DNA of 64,000 bases. Source: Circinella minor. Taxonomy: Eukaryota; Mucoromycota; Mucoromycetes; Mucorales; Lichtheimiaceae. Shown here one piece after another: positions 1-11,630 of the stretch (its first letter is position 1; every line of letters starts with the position of its first letter). The notes below the pieces were generated by a model. It was not told the origin of the DNA. It searched no databases and saw nothing but the letters and a program-made list of their open reading frames with translations. Where the stretch lies: contig JAEPRB010000002.1 in assembly GCA_016758965.1 (NCBI GenBank), forward strand, positions 1 through 64,000, written 5' to 3'. The translations under genes and the position numbers were made by a program.

Positions 1-93
1 ATAATGGTTTCAAGTGTGCAAAATTAAATAAAGCGAATATCATTCATAAGGAGTTATTGTAGAAAAATAAATTGTATAGAATCTTAATGAAGT

Positions 94-213
94 ATGTTTA
101 GTAAGAGAAGTCGTACTGTTAATATCACAAGAGGATTGGCTATGGCTGTTGGCGCTGTACCACTACAATTGAAAACCCGCGAGAAAAAAATCGCACAGGT
201 AGCACTACCGTAA
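94..213 (+). pseudogene. Short coding-like fragment, possibly a tubulin cofactor D relic
   Basis: A 39-codon open frame starting MFSKRSRTVNIT and containing RGLAMAVGAVP. That string resembles the RGxALALGALP stretch of the HEAT repeats in tubulin-folding cofactor D, but the match is only about a dozen residues. No neighbouring exon could be joined on either side and the next gene runs in the opposite direction, so this would be a fragment if it is real. It could equally be a chance frame. Confidence 0.18.
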
Positions 214-281
214 ATAAATATCATGTTGTCTAAAGTACGTAGGGTAGCAGGGAAATAAATACAATCATGGATATAGAATAC

Positions 282-829
282 CTACATTTCCTTGAAGAGC
301 TGGTACGTACTGAAGAAAAAATGTGTGTATAGTTGACAATTATTTAAAATAGGTACTAATAAACGTACTTGGAGAAATTATATTTTCTTTTAAGAAAATA
401 TAAAATAAGAATACCTCTTTCGAGGGACCACACGATTTGCAACATTGTTCCAGAATTTTTTACTGGGTCCTTCAGGGCCACTTAAGTATCTTTCTTCTTG
501 TACTTCCATCAACTGTTTAAATGTTCTATAAAACAATTTATCTTCACAAGTTGAAAAGTTGAAAAGCTTACAACCACGCTTGAAGTGGTTGTAAGCTTTT
601 CGTGGTGATACAACTTGATTATAACTTTGCTTGAAGTTATCTTGTATCCTATTATTACAAGAAATAGTGATCAATGAGTGTGCCATAAATCTCATTATCC
701 TGTTTTTTTTTATCAGATTTCTATGTACCATTCTTTTAAAAACTCAATGTCGCCAGCAGATAATTGTTTTTTATGAAGAGGTTTTACCTCTTGGTCCTGG
801 ATTTGTTCTACGCTTCTTTTAGCTGACAT
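282..829 (-). CDS. Small putative Myb/SANT-like protein
   Basis: Three exons on the minus strand: 829-729, 648-415 and 309-282, with clean GT-AG joins, giving about 120 residues. The protein starts MSAKRSVEQIQDQEVK and ends TYQLFKEM. The last third, with FWNNVANRVVPRKSTYQLF, has the spacing of a Myb/SANT helix-turn-helix (tryptophan, VA, V-P-x-K, then an aromatic/leucine helix), so DNA binding is a reasonable guess. The middle of exon 2 carries a perfect 17-bp palindrome (separate entry) that encodes the residues around AYNHFKRGCKLF. No close family is recognised; function is inferred only from the SANT-like pattern. A longer reading of exon 2 alone would start at 731, but exon 1 codes well and gives a better start. 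Confidence 0.5.
561..601. repeat. Perfect 17-bp inverted repeat inside a coding exon
   Basis: Left arm 561-577 (GAAAAGCTTACAACCAC) and right arm 585-601 are exact reverse complements, separated by the 7-base loop GCTTGAA. It lies within exon 2 of the small SANT-like gene and is translated in frame. A second, bulged hairpin follows at 607-648, with arms GATACAA/TTGTATC and ATAACTT/AAGTTAT and nearly the same loop. Confidence 0.85.
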
Positions 830-2291
830 TGATAAAATTTGGTGTAAGATAGAAGGTGAAAGAGAAGGAAAAGGAAAAGGAGAAAGAAAAAGTAAAAAAA
901 AAAACTCCTTTTCTTAATACGTAAGAAAATTTTGTCAAACAGAATAAAAAAAGTATCAACCATTTTTTATTGTTATTTATTATAACAGTACGTAGTACCT
1001 TTTAATACAAACACGATCGATTTTGTGTACTATTTATTACATAGCATCAATAAATACGACCAAGACCTGAAAGAAAGATGTAGGGATGGATTTTGGGATT
1101 TTCTACGTATGTCATTCGATAAAACACAACTGCAATACGTTATGTACTTTTTCATTTTATCATCTTTTCTTCCTTACTCATACGTAAATTTATGATCAAA
1201 CTAATCGAGAATTGCTTCTTTTTTTTATATAATATGGATGCATGAATTTTTATTTCCTTATATATTATACGTATTCGTTGAGATTTCTTCATTGTAATGA
1301 AATCATGTTATCAAAAATAACAATATTTGTTTTTTTTTTTCTATGAAAAACTTTACCATTGTGATAAATTCTCTTCACTTTTTAAAAAACTTTCACTTGA
1401 CTCTTATCTCATTTTATTTTATATTATCATCAATATATTCTCTTCAAATTATATTCAATATAAATAATAAACAAATTATTATTATTAGTGGTTTTACCAT
1501 AAAAGGCCGAAATTGTGAGCTTACACTTGAGCATATAATTTTGATGACACAAACAGAAATAAAGTCTTCTATTTTAAATGTACTATCTTCATGTTATCCA
1601 AGAGCTTTTTACATGTTTAACCCCTAATTTTCTCGTTTGACATTGCTCTGAATGTCTTGTTACCAACGAAACGTAATAGTAATTCGGTGAAATATTCAAA
1701 CTTCCAAAATAAAACGTCGCATAATTTTGAGAGAATAGAGAGGTACGCATGTGAGGTCTAAGTCCAATTGATATAGTATACTACATCTCACGACAGCACA
1801 TAATTTGCATTATGAATTTTCTTTTTTGACAACAAAATGACGATTTTCTCATAGAAGAAGAACATACAAAGAAGTGTCTTTAAATTTTATTTAACAACAG
1901 TATATTTTAGCGAATAATATACTTGCTCTTTTTTTTTTTAACTCATTAAAACGAGATAACTTTTATTTTTATTTTTATTTTTCAAAAAAAAAAAATATAC
2001 CAGATAAGTTCAAGTACAAAAAGGGAAAAAAAAAGTTGTTTGTTGTTATTCCTTTAAAAATAACATATCCAACATTTCCTCGTCTCCGTTTATTGACAAA
2101 TTTGACATTTGGAAATACTTGATTTGAATGATAACTTCATCAAACTGTCTCTTTTCAGTAGTATCGTGTTATTATTTGTATGTTCGTTCTTGTATAAGTC
2201 ACATACGTAGTGTTTGACCTTTCATTTCCCCAGATTGGTCAACGAGAAAATTCTCTCGGAGCCTAATATACCAGGAAAATTAACATGGATG
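830..2291. other. AT-rich intergenic DNA
   Basis: No supported gene. It holds purine-rich DNA just upstream of the small minus-strand gene (850-905) and long poly(T)/poly(A) runs. One 94-codon frame at 1343-1627 is very rich in Ile, Phe and Ser, as expected from AT-rich DNA, and shows no domain. Confidence 0.6.
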
Positions 2292-2617
2292 TACAGTCAA
2301 TCCCCGGTTTTTGCACACCTAAGATTTCCTGTTTTTTTGTTGCAAAACCAAAGACTTGCAACAAGCGAGACTTGATATATATAAAAATACAGCATCTCAT
2401 CAATTATTCTTTGCTAGCATTTTGGGTGTTTCCATATTTGGTTAATGATTCATAAGAATATTATACACAATCATTAAATTAGAGTATAGTTTACTCCCGA
2501 TTTGCGCAACTCGTCCAGAAACCTTGATGCAAGTTGCAATTTTATTAAGTATTTTTAACATTTACAAAAACAAATAGCGCAGAACCGGAAGATTTGCAAA
2601 AGCGGGGGTTGACTATA
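2292..2617. mobile_element. MITE, pogo/Tc1-mariner type, copy 1
   Basis: A 326-bp non-coding element. The left end TACAGTCAATCCCCGGTTTT and the right end, read in reverse complement as TATAGTCAACCCCCGCTTTT, form terminal inverted repeats that begin with TA, consistent with a TA target duplication. The body aligns along its whole length with the element at 18575-18887: shared landmarks are a CCAAAGACTTGCAAC block, GATTCATAAGAATA and CTTGATGCAAGTTGCAA. The CAGTNRACCCC end resembles pogo/Tigger-like elements. No transposase is encoded. Confidence 0.85.
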
Positions 2618-4224
2618 GTGTCTTTTCAATACTTGAGTATGAGTTACCAAAGCAGTTACCACAACTGTTGTATGATCAACTTTATGTTGTTGTTGTTGCT
2701 GCTGCTGCTGCTCCTGGCTCCTACTGTACTAGCGGTTACAGACGAAACTGCTCTTCCGGTTCTTCTTGTTATTCAGAAGTATTAGCTTTCTTGAAATTTT
2801 TGGGGTTTTTTTTTTAAAAAAAGTCTTGACGACTTTTTTTCTGAGTGACATTGAAATAATAAATGTGAAAGAGAGATGAGAAAAATAAAAGTAGCAGGGT
2901 TAGCTACCGATTACTGTATATTTATTAAATAATAAGTATAGCTACGTATGACGCAAGTGATACCGGTAGTCGTTGGCTATGGACCAATTAGATCATAAAT
3001 ATTATCTTATTACTTCAGACTCATAAATTGGTATGCTGTGTTGTCAATTGTAGACACAGTTCGATCAAAAACACATAAATTTAAGCTGGAGATATATGTA
3101 TACATATGAATTGCCAATTATTTATTTTATCAATAAAATAATCATTTTGAATGATATACTTTATATCTTTTTTTTTTTTAATAAAAAAAATATATATTAA
3201 GGATCGACGTTAGTAATCTCGACATTATACACGTTAAGAAAATGAGATGTAGAACCCGGTTTTTTTTTCTGTCATTTTCCGTTCGGAACCAGAGTTCACA
3301 GAATAAACAGAAGATTTCTGTTCTCGTCTGTTCTTCTCTGTGATATGTGGATAAATTGGTTTTCATCTGTTATGACTAAACCGGGATTCACAAAATAAAA
3401 CCAACCAAAGCATAGATGAACAGAAAATTTCTGTCCTCGTCTATTCTTCTCTTTGATCTGTGAATATCGGTTTTCATCTGTTATGGTTAAACCGGGATTT
3501 ATCGCTCCCCCCCCCCTCAATAAAACAAAATAATCCTTAATCTTCATGTCAAATAATATTTTGTGTCAAGTATTTTAGTGGACTCAAATCACAAGAATGA
3601 TCAAGCAAAAAAAAAAAAAATTACTAGATAATATTTCATGGATTGCGTATTATGCGAAGGATAGTTATCAGTCCACATAAATGCATATACTAAGAAATAT
3701 TATATTATGGTGTTCATTTATAAATTTGTTGCCCATCTGCACTGGTATTAACATCAGTATTTGAATTTTGTTTTTTTGATACGATTGAAATTCAACAAAG
3801 TACAAAATTAGAAGCGTGTGATAATTGACTAAAAAAAAAAGATACATAATGATAGTAATTATTGTTTATTTATCAATTCGTAATAATATTTTTTACTCAT
3901 TTAAATATTTATTGGTTCAAATTTTATAGCTTAATAAGCTTGATGGTGTTGTATCAATTTTTTATTTTATTTTGTACTTTTAATTTATCATTGATTTTAT
4001 ATTTCCTAATGTTATCTTTATTTCTACCAGCTGGTACAACTTTGAGTGGTAATTTCGCATCAAATGTAGCTAAATAAGTTAGACCACCGATAGCAATGTA
4101 AATTCAAATTCATGCCTCGTGCCAAAAATTAAAATTAAAAAAAATGTCGGCTATCGATGTAACCCGCTTGTCTTCCCTATTTTATTTATTTTATTTTATT
4201 TTGTTTTAAAATAATAATAATATA
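2618..4224. other. Intergenic DNA with short tandem duplication
   Basis: No supported gene. The only clear structure is a diverged direct duplication at 3307-3500 (separate entry). The rest is AT-rich with homopolymer runs. A frame at 2594-2785 with a polyleucine run comes from a CTG/TTG microsatellite overlapping the MITE end and is not believed. Confidence 0.55.
3307..3500. repeat. Two diverged tandem copies of an ~80-bp unit
   Basis: Copies at about 3307-3398 and 3420-3500 share ATTTCTGT-CTCGTCT, then GGTTTTCATCTGTTATG, then TAAACCGGGATT in the same order, about 112 bp apart. A further AACCCGG lies at 3255. It looks like an old local duplication or the remains of a repeat element. Confidence 0.7.
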
Positions 4225-6295
4225 ATGTTACGAGTACGAAATCTCGGCAGGACAAAACTATCAAACATTTGTTTTAATAATACACTTCAACCACATTCTA
4301 GAGTCATTTCTACAATACCTTCTTCATTGGTCATTCCTAAACAGCAACACCAACGATTATGCCGGAGTCTTTTTTTCAATAATAGTCGTTATGAAGTCAT
4401 GGGCGGAAAAATAACACAAATTCGTTTCCATGGAAGTCACCAACATCGTCATGGTGAAGGAGACGAACATCACCATGTTCATGCTGATCTTGTTACTACG
4501 TTACAAAACTCAAGCAAGTATATACTTCTCCTTCCTTTCTCTGCTTAAGATATACCTTATCAACCGACAAAATAAGTGACAGCAATTTAATAAAATAAAT
4601 AAATTATAATAGGTAAACGGGGTATGAGGATTACAATGGTTGGGTTATTTGCCAACGTTGCGCTTACTGTATCGAAGGGTGTTGCTGGATGGTAAATAAT
4701 AATAATATAGGAAGGATGAACTATATAATAGCTGCGGGGAAATGCGGACATGATGAAAAAAGAAATCTGATAAGATCTCTCTCTATATATATACATTCAG
4801 GGTGATGAACTCAGCTTCATTATTAGCTGATGCAGTACATTGTGGAAGTGGTAAATACTCGAACATTCAAACATATCACTTCATACATGTATACTAATAG
4901 TTACATTTTGTTTATTTTCACCTTTTTTTTTCAATCAAGATTTATTAAGTGATTTTGTTACATTGTATACATTTAAAATGTCAAGAAAGCCACCAGATGC
5001 TTTATACCCTTATGGTTATGGTAACTTTTATATTCTATAAACAATGGATGACTGGGTGGGAGGAGGGGAAGAATAAGAGAAAATATGGGAAAGATGCTAC
5101 TATTATAAATGAGAAGATAGTACTCGAACGTCGAATATTAAAAATGTTATTACTATTATATATAGGCAAATATGAAACTTTGGGATCACTTACTGTGGCT
5201 GCATTTTTACTTACTGGTGGTATTGGTATTGGTTTACATTCATTTGAATTATTAATAGCTATTATCAATGGATCAACAGGTATGGTAGAAGCTACAGCTG
5301 CCGCTGCTACAGATGCAGCAGCTACAACAAGTAGCTCTACCAAAATTGGACATGGACACCATCATGGTGATATATTAGATCCAAATGCTGCTTGGTTTGC
5401 AGGAATTAGTGTGATTGCAAAAGAATGGCTTTATAGAGCAAGTAAGTTTTTAATTTCATTGTTACATTGAAAATTATAGTATATGTGTATAAGTATATGT
5501 ATGGATAGAGTGAGCTCACTATTAGATATCGTCGTCGTTGTCATCGTCATTGTCATCATCGATATAATCATTAGCAATTAAGGTGGGAGTTTCTGAACGA
5601 AGCGAAGTGCTAATTGCCAATGCATGGTATGTGAATAATACAAATAACAGGAAGTAAACAAAAGATAAAAATTTCACATAAGTGATATTACTCGTCTGTG
5701 AGTATAGTTTGCTAAGGAGAAAACAAAAAATCACTTTACTTCTTTTTTATTGGGTCGTCATGATAGGCATCATCGATCGGATGCTTATTCTAGTGCTGTG
5801 GCGCTTGTTGCTATTTTGGGAAGTTACGCTGGAATTCCTGTCTTAGATCCTTTGGGTGGAGTATTGGTTTCAGGGATTGTTATAAAACAAGGCAGTGGAA
5901 TTCTTTCATCTGCACTTAAAGAATTAATGGATCATGGTATTAGTAAAAGTGATGTGGATACAATACGGAACGCAGTAAGGCAGATTAAGGTATATTACAA
6001 AAGGATCGTCCATGTCTGTTTTGAAAGGGAGGTACAAAAGCCAGTTAATAACACAACTATTTATTAGGAGAAAGAACCTGATTTGATCGATTTTCACTCT
6101 ATACGAGGAAGAAAACAGGGACCATTTCATCATGTTGATTTAACTCTTCAAGTAGATTCCTCATTAACAATGGAACAAGCACGTCGTATAGAAGAAAATG
6201 TACAAGGTGCAATCAAGAAACAGTTTCCTCAGGCCCAACAAGTATTAATTTATCTCGATTCAAGTAATCAAAAAAATATTCGATCCAATCCATAA
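4225..6295 (+). CDS. Mitochondrial-type cation diffusion facilitator (CDF) transporter
   Basis: Divalent metal/proton antiporter of the CDF family, closest in pattern to the fungal mitochondrial MMT1/MMT2 branch. Exons: 4225-4513, 4613-4691, 4801-4850, 4940-5020, 5166-5441, 5575-5626, 5767-5989, 6068-6295; about 425 residues. The N-terminus is basic and Ser/Asn-rich, consistent with a targeting peptide, followed by a His-rich stretch (HGSHQHRHGEGDEHHH). Metal-site motifs are visible: LLADAVHCGSD in the second membrane helix and HHRSDAYSS in the fifth, with a His loop HGHHHGD between helices 4 and 5. The family strings PDALYPYGYGKYETLGS and VLDPLGGVLVSG are intact, and a C-terminal domain follows. 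The first intron only joins in frame as a GC-AG intron. The metal (iron, manganese or zinc) cannot be told from sequence. Confidence 0.93.
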
Positions 6296-6712
6296 ATTTT
6301 AATGATATGTGGATGAAAATATAGAAAAGATATATATATATATATATGGTTTATACCAGTGATAATGGTTCATATAATAATAAAATATGTTGTTGTTTTT
6401 TTAATTAGACGTAGTATTATAAGAAAAAATTGTAATGAGTCATGAAAAAGGATATATTTGTAAGATTGGTATACTAAAATGAATGGAATGGGTGGTATAT
6501 ATTGCTGTTGCACTTAGGATACGAACAGCAGTAAGATTTGAAAAAAAAATGAACAAATAATACTGTTGCTAATTACAGAACTACCGGCGTTTTGCAATAA
6601 AAATACTAGATATAGAATTATGATGAGCTAATATATACAAAAAACAATAAAGAAAAAAGTAAAAACTGGAAATCATTGGCGAATTAAAAGTACGTATGGA
6701 TAATTGCTATTT
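6296..6712. other. Convergent 3' intergenic region
   Basis: Gap between two convergent genes. It contains a TA dinucleotide run (6331-6347) and AATAAA-like signals for both strands. Nothing else is seen. Confidence 0.6.
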
Positions 6713-7327
6713 TTATGGCAATGGTAATCTCTTGAGTTGGTCAAAAATATAGTTGCGGGAAGTTTCCCATTCGACATGAAGGGCGAATAGCTCAGGACCT
6801 TTCATGATTTGTACAAGTTCATCATAACAATCGAGCCAATCACCCAAAGCACGTTTGGCAGTGAGTAAATCATCCTCGTAGTATATACTGCCTTGTGATT
6901 CTGTAGCATATACAAGCTATAATTTATATATACATATTTTATTAGTTTACATTTGTTATGATTATAAAATATGAATTGTGAGATAAATGATGATAATATT
7001 TACCTCTTCTTTTACTGTTTCATATAATTGTTCAAAATCACGTAACAAAGATTTTGTACGCTCTTCAGTAGTAGGAGATTGAGGTGGTTGTTGTTCATCA
7101 ACAGAAGAAGTAGATGATGATGATAATGAAGGACGACGGCAAATACGTTCAAGCCATCGACGAGGTGGCGTTAAGGAATTTTTTGTACTTTTTGTTGTTT
7201 TCTTGGTATTGCTATGACAGCCACATGTACAGTTACAACATGAAGTTACTGGTTCGACAGTATTATTTGCTACTGTCGTTGCTCCTGTAGTTGTAGAAAA
7301 TAAACGAAAATTTGATTTTGAGAGCAT
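6713..7327 (-). CDS. Conserved-looking small protein of unknown function
   Basis: Two exons on the minus strand, 7327-7004 and 6916-6713, joined in phase 0, giving 175 residues. The first 35 residues (MLSKSNFRLFSTT...) lack acidic residues until position 25 and look like a mitochondrial presequence. A Cys/His cluster (CCNCTCGCH) follows, then a Ser/Thr/Pro-rich linker, then a helical C-terminal half with TAKRALGDWLDCYDELV and a final LKRLPLP. The Cys cluster could bind metal or be palmitoylated; neither is shown. I do not recognise the family. Confidence 0.65.
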
Positions 7328-8695
7328 TTGTTATTGTTTTGAAGTTGAAATAATAGTATAATGATAATTGAAAAAAAAATTGCACAGACGACAACAAAAA
7401 AAAAATGCCCCTTTATATATAGTAAGAAATGTTATCAGGGGGTTACTTTTGTTTTGCTGCTAACTGATTATTCTATTATGAATTAAAGGGATCGACAAGA
7501 TTGTGATACCTTCCGACAACCGTGTGTCTTGTGGTTTCTGTCATATTTTCTCCCACAAAACCGGAAATCTTTATATGTTCCTAGTATAAAGCCCCTGATG
7601 CAACCCATACCTCACTATTCGCGTGTGCACCACCAAAAAAAAAGTTATATATATACAATGATCCGTCTATTATTACTATTATACATGAGAAAATTGTATG
7701 GATGTCGCTTGTTTTTTTTTTTTTTTTTTGGTACATAAAAAGAAGAAATAAAGGTGTGGCGTCAATCGCCATCAATTAATAACCAACTATAACGCCTGAC
7801 AAATGATTGTTTTTTATAAGCAGCTTGTTCTATTATTGTTTTATGCAAAAAAAAAAAAGAAAAATAAAGTAATGATTAAAGTGCTACAGATAAGCATGTT
7901 TCACAATGATAGAAGCATGATGATGATGGATTATGAATGATGATGTGGATCGTGCGCATCAAAGTGTTCATAAAATATGTTGCTTTATTGCCCAAATCGG
8001 GTTTCTATTATAAAATAAGGAGGATATAAGCAGAATCATGAGAGAAGTAGTGTAATCAATACACTTTTATTGAGGTGATGTGTTCTTATTCGGTCAATTA
8101 TCACCGCGAACAAATATTTTCTTTACTTACCCTTTTGTTCTGGCCCCTCCGAAATTTTTTATTTGTTATTATTCATATTTATTTACTCTTTTTTTTGTTT
8201 TACGCCCACATAATAAAAACATAACAAGTAGTGCTTCTTTTATATTATAAAAACTATTAGTTATTTATCAAGTTTTTTTTTCCTACATCTTGCTCCTTAT
8301 TAATGAATATCTTAAACAGGTTACTTTATTATTGTTTTCATGTTAAATGTTATTGTTATTAAATGGATTCGATTAATATAAGAAAAAAGAAAAATTACTG
8401 TATATAGAACTTATCAAAAATAAAAGTGGGCTTGCTGTATATTTGTGTGTATGTATGTAACACAAGTAACAAGCATGAACGCATGCAAAATCCTCATGGT
8501 CGTGTCCAACTGTTATAAAGTAAAAAGTTCAGTAGTTTTTTTTTTTTTTTTATTGATGTACCCGATAATAAATTTATGTTTAGTTAATACTGGCAACAAT
8601 TTTTATTCTTGTCTCTTTTTAATTTACTTCCCTCCCCCCAAGAAAATCTTCCCTTTTCCCCTCTTTAATTATCTTCCTTCCCCCCCCAAAAAAAA
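7328..8695. other. Intergenic region between divergent genes
   Basis: No supported gene. Probable promoter DNA lies at both ends: a TATA-like TTTATATATAG at 7411-7421 upstream of the minus-strand gene, and C/T-rich DNA at 8610-8690 with CCCTCCCCCC and CCTTCCCCCCCC just before the kinesin-like start codon. Confidence 0.55.
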
Positions 8696-11592
8696 ATGAA
8701 TATATCACCATTAAATGTTATCACTTGGCTTCATCATTCTATAAAGAATGTAAAATTACCTTATCCAGTACCAGCTTTGAACTTGGTCGATGATAATAAT
8801 GACAATAATAAAAATAACAATAAAGATAACAATTTGAATCACTACATGGTGGTCAATGACAAAGAAGGTGCAATCGTTTTGACAATTGCTTTTAATTCAT
8901 TCATTTTAACTTGAATGACTATTCTTATATACTAAACATTATTATTGTACAATAATAGTAGCAACCAATGTTGCAGGAGTCAAACCAGGGTAGGCCTTCT
9001 TTATATATATATTATGATATGATCAATGACAATAATTATTATATAGTGAAAAGTTCACCTATAGTAAATGCTTATCAGCTCGTAAGCATGGCATCAGTGC
9101 ATGTTCTACAGAAATTCATCAAATTGTACAACTTGTATTGAATGGTATTAGTATATGACTTACCATAATAATAACTTATATCTCATTTCTTTATTTCTTC
9201 ATCTTTGAAAAAAGAGCAAAAACAAAGTCAAATACTGATAATAATATTAATAATATATAATAAAAAAAAAGGGTTTAATGCAGCCCTTGTTATGTTATCT
9301 GTGGGGTAATAAGAAGAAGCGTTTCTTCAGTTCTATAAATACATGACGTTCACTAATCATTTTTACTCATTGTACAATAGAGACGCTGAATCATTTAAAT
9401 TACGGTACATAATATAACAATTTTGGACTATTACGTATGTATTATAAAAATCAAACATAAACTTATATTTGTATATAAAATAGTAAAGATATAGCTTATC
9501 AAGTTATCAACAGATTGGATGTTGAATTGATCAAACTTAATATTAAACGTAAAAAGGAAGGAAAAGGAGAAATACAAGTGGATTATACGTAAAATGAATT
9601 GTTATTCTTGAATCATTTGATACATATAGCAGAATCATATTTCAATTAACAATCTTAGTATTACTATTGTTTTTAGCTATATTGGAATAGTAGATAGTTT
9701 CTGTTATGATCTTCGACTTGGTCATCGAATTGAAAGTAAGTTTATAATGTTACGTAGTAAATAATAATGATAATAATAACAAAAGAATTAATGGAACTCA
9801 TCATCACGCATGGGTCATTCATTATACATCAAAATAAAAAAAAATAAAGATATCGACTTATTGAAAAAGGGGTTAGAACCACTAATGAAGCGTGTTCCTC
9901 ATGCAGCCAAGGTTTGGGATAATGTTAGTACTGGATCTAACATGCCATTTATTGTACAATTACGATTAACGGATGAGGCTAAATTTCTTGGAAATCTGGT
10001 GATTGCTGATTTATTACAACCCGAATTTCAAAAACCAGCTGTTGTGAAACCTGCCTGTGGAATTTATTATTCATTTACCCAATTACGAAGTAAAGTTTGC
10101 TTTGTTTGTTTTATACATTTATCATATGCAAAAAAAAAAAAAAAAAAAAAGGAAACTTTCCCTAATTTACCACATTTCTCTCTCTTTCTCTCTTTCTCAT
10201 CATTAACGACAACTAAAAAAAAAAAAAAGATCCTTATTTACCAACATATTTATTTTTATTTTTAGGGGTTGTTGTTCGAGCTGTCACTACACACGATTTT
10301 TCAAAATCTTTTTCAGTTGACCTTAATTCTTGTGTCCTTACAAAATTTCTAGCCGAATACCTGGTTGGATTAGGACGAACGGTGGTTATCATGCATCTAA
10401 ATGTACATATTGTTCCTTCTTTCTTTTTTTCTTACTTGGACAATATAAAACGACTAACAGAACATTAAATGAATAATCATTACCATCAAAAGGAATCACT
10501 TTATCATAATATCGAAGAAACTTTATATGCTTTAAGGTTTGCTCAATTTCTTCAAACCATTCAATGCTGCATTGTGCCTAACAAGTCGGATATTCGAGTC
10601 GAATATTATCGCCGATGTTTATTTGATATCATCCATCAATATGAAGCTGAAAAGGCAATACATATAGCACAATCTATACATAAAATTACAACAAGGAAAT
10701 GAATGGACTAATGAAACTAATAATATTTATTATATTTTCAAAAAAAGGTGGAACATGATCGATGTAAGAAAGATTTAAAATCACAAGAAAAAGAATTAAC
10801 TCGGGTCACGGAGTTATTGAATTTACAGAAGCAACGTATTGAAAAGCTCGTGGTTGAATGTTCTAATTCACAGCAGCAATTAGTGCGAGAAAAAAACACT
10901 ATTGTTGATAATGGCACGCATGATACGACAAAAAACGTTAATAAGGAGCAAGAAAAAGAAGGAAAGGATAATGATGATCCAGGATATGCAACAACTCACT
11001 TAGAACAGGTAAAAAAAAAAAGAGAGAGAAGAGGGAAAGTTATAATTATTTTTACCAATTGGTTGAATATCCTTTTATCTTTTACATACTACACAATTAT
11101 TTCCGAAAATTCTAATGAAAAAAAAAATGCATTTAAATTTTTTTTTGTGCTCCTTATTTTATTAGACCAACAACCTGCATATTATATCCAACATCCCTGA
11201 TGACACAGCCACACCTGACCACAAAAAACATAAGGACTTGACAGAAAGAGAACGACCTAATATTAGTTTGAACGCAGCATGGGATAAAGTTCAGTCTATC
11301 GATGCAGAGTTTTACGCGTTGGAGCAAGAAGAAAGGCGTCGTCTATTGGAAATTGAATTAAGTATATAATGACTTTTTTTTTGTGAGATTAATAGAAAAA
11401 GAAATATCAGGATTAACATTTCTAGTCGTTATTTCTAGTTACTTTACGCAATCGCTCCAATGCATTGAACTCTGCGTCGTTAAATGACAACGACAATGTA
11501 GAAAAACAAGAAGAATATGCAAAATCAGAGACTAATAGTATTGATAGTAGTGACTTGGTTATTATCGAGGTATATATGGATCTTTACTTTCT

Positions 11593-11630
<38 letters not shown>

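Noticed and set aside
561..601. The 17-bp hairpin as a bacterial-type terminator
   Set aside because: It lies inside a eukaryotic coding exon and is not followed by a T run on the coding strand; the genome is clearly fungal.
1343..1627. A 94-codon frame read as a small membrane protein
   Set aside because: Composition (Ile/Phe/Asn/Ser) is that of translated AT-rich DNA, it starts next to a poly(T) run, and no motif is seen.
5035..5343. Minus-strand 102-codon frame with an Ala-rich start
   Set aside because: It is the reverse shadow of the CDF transporter exon 5, whose family match is unambiguous.
9736..9860. Apparent frameshift in the kinesin-like gene at a run of nine A residues (9836-9844)
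   Set aside because: If the intron ends at an AAAG at 9781-9784 a frameshift is needed, but using the AG at 9848-9849 joins the exons in frame, so no frameshift has to be assumed.
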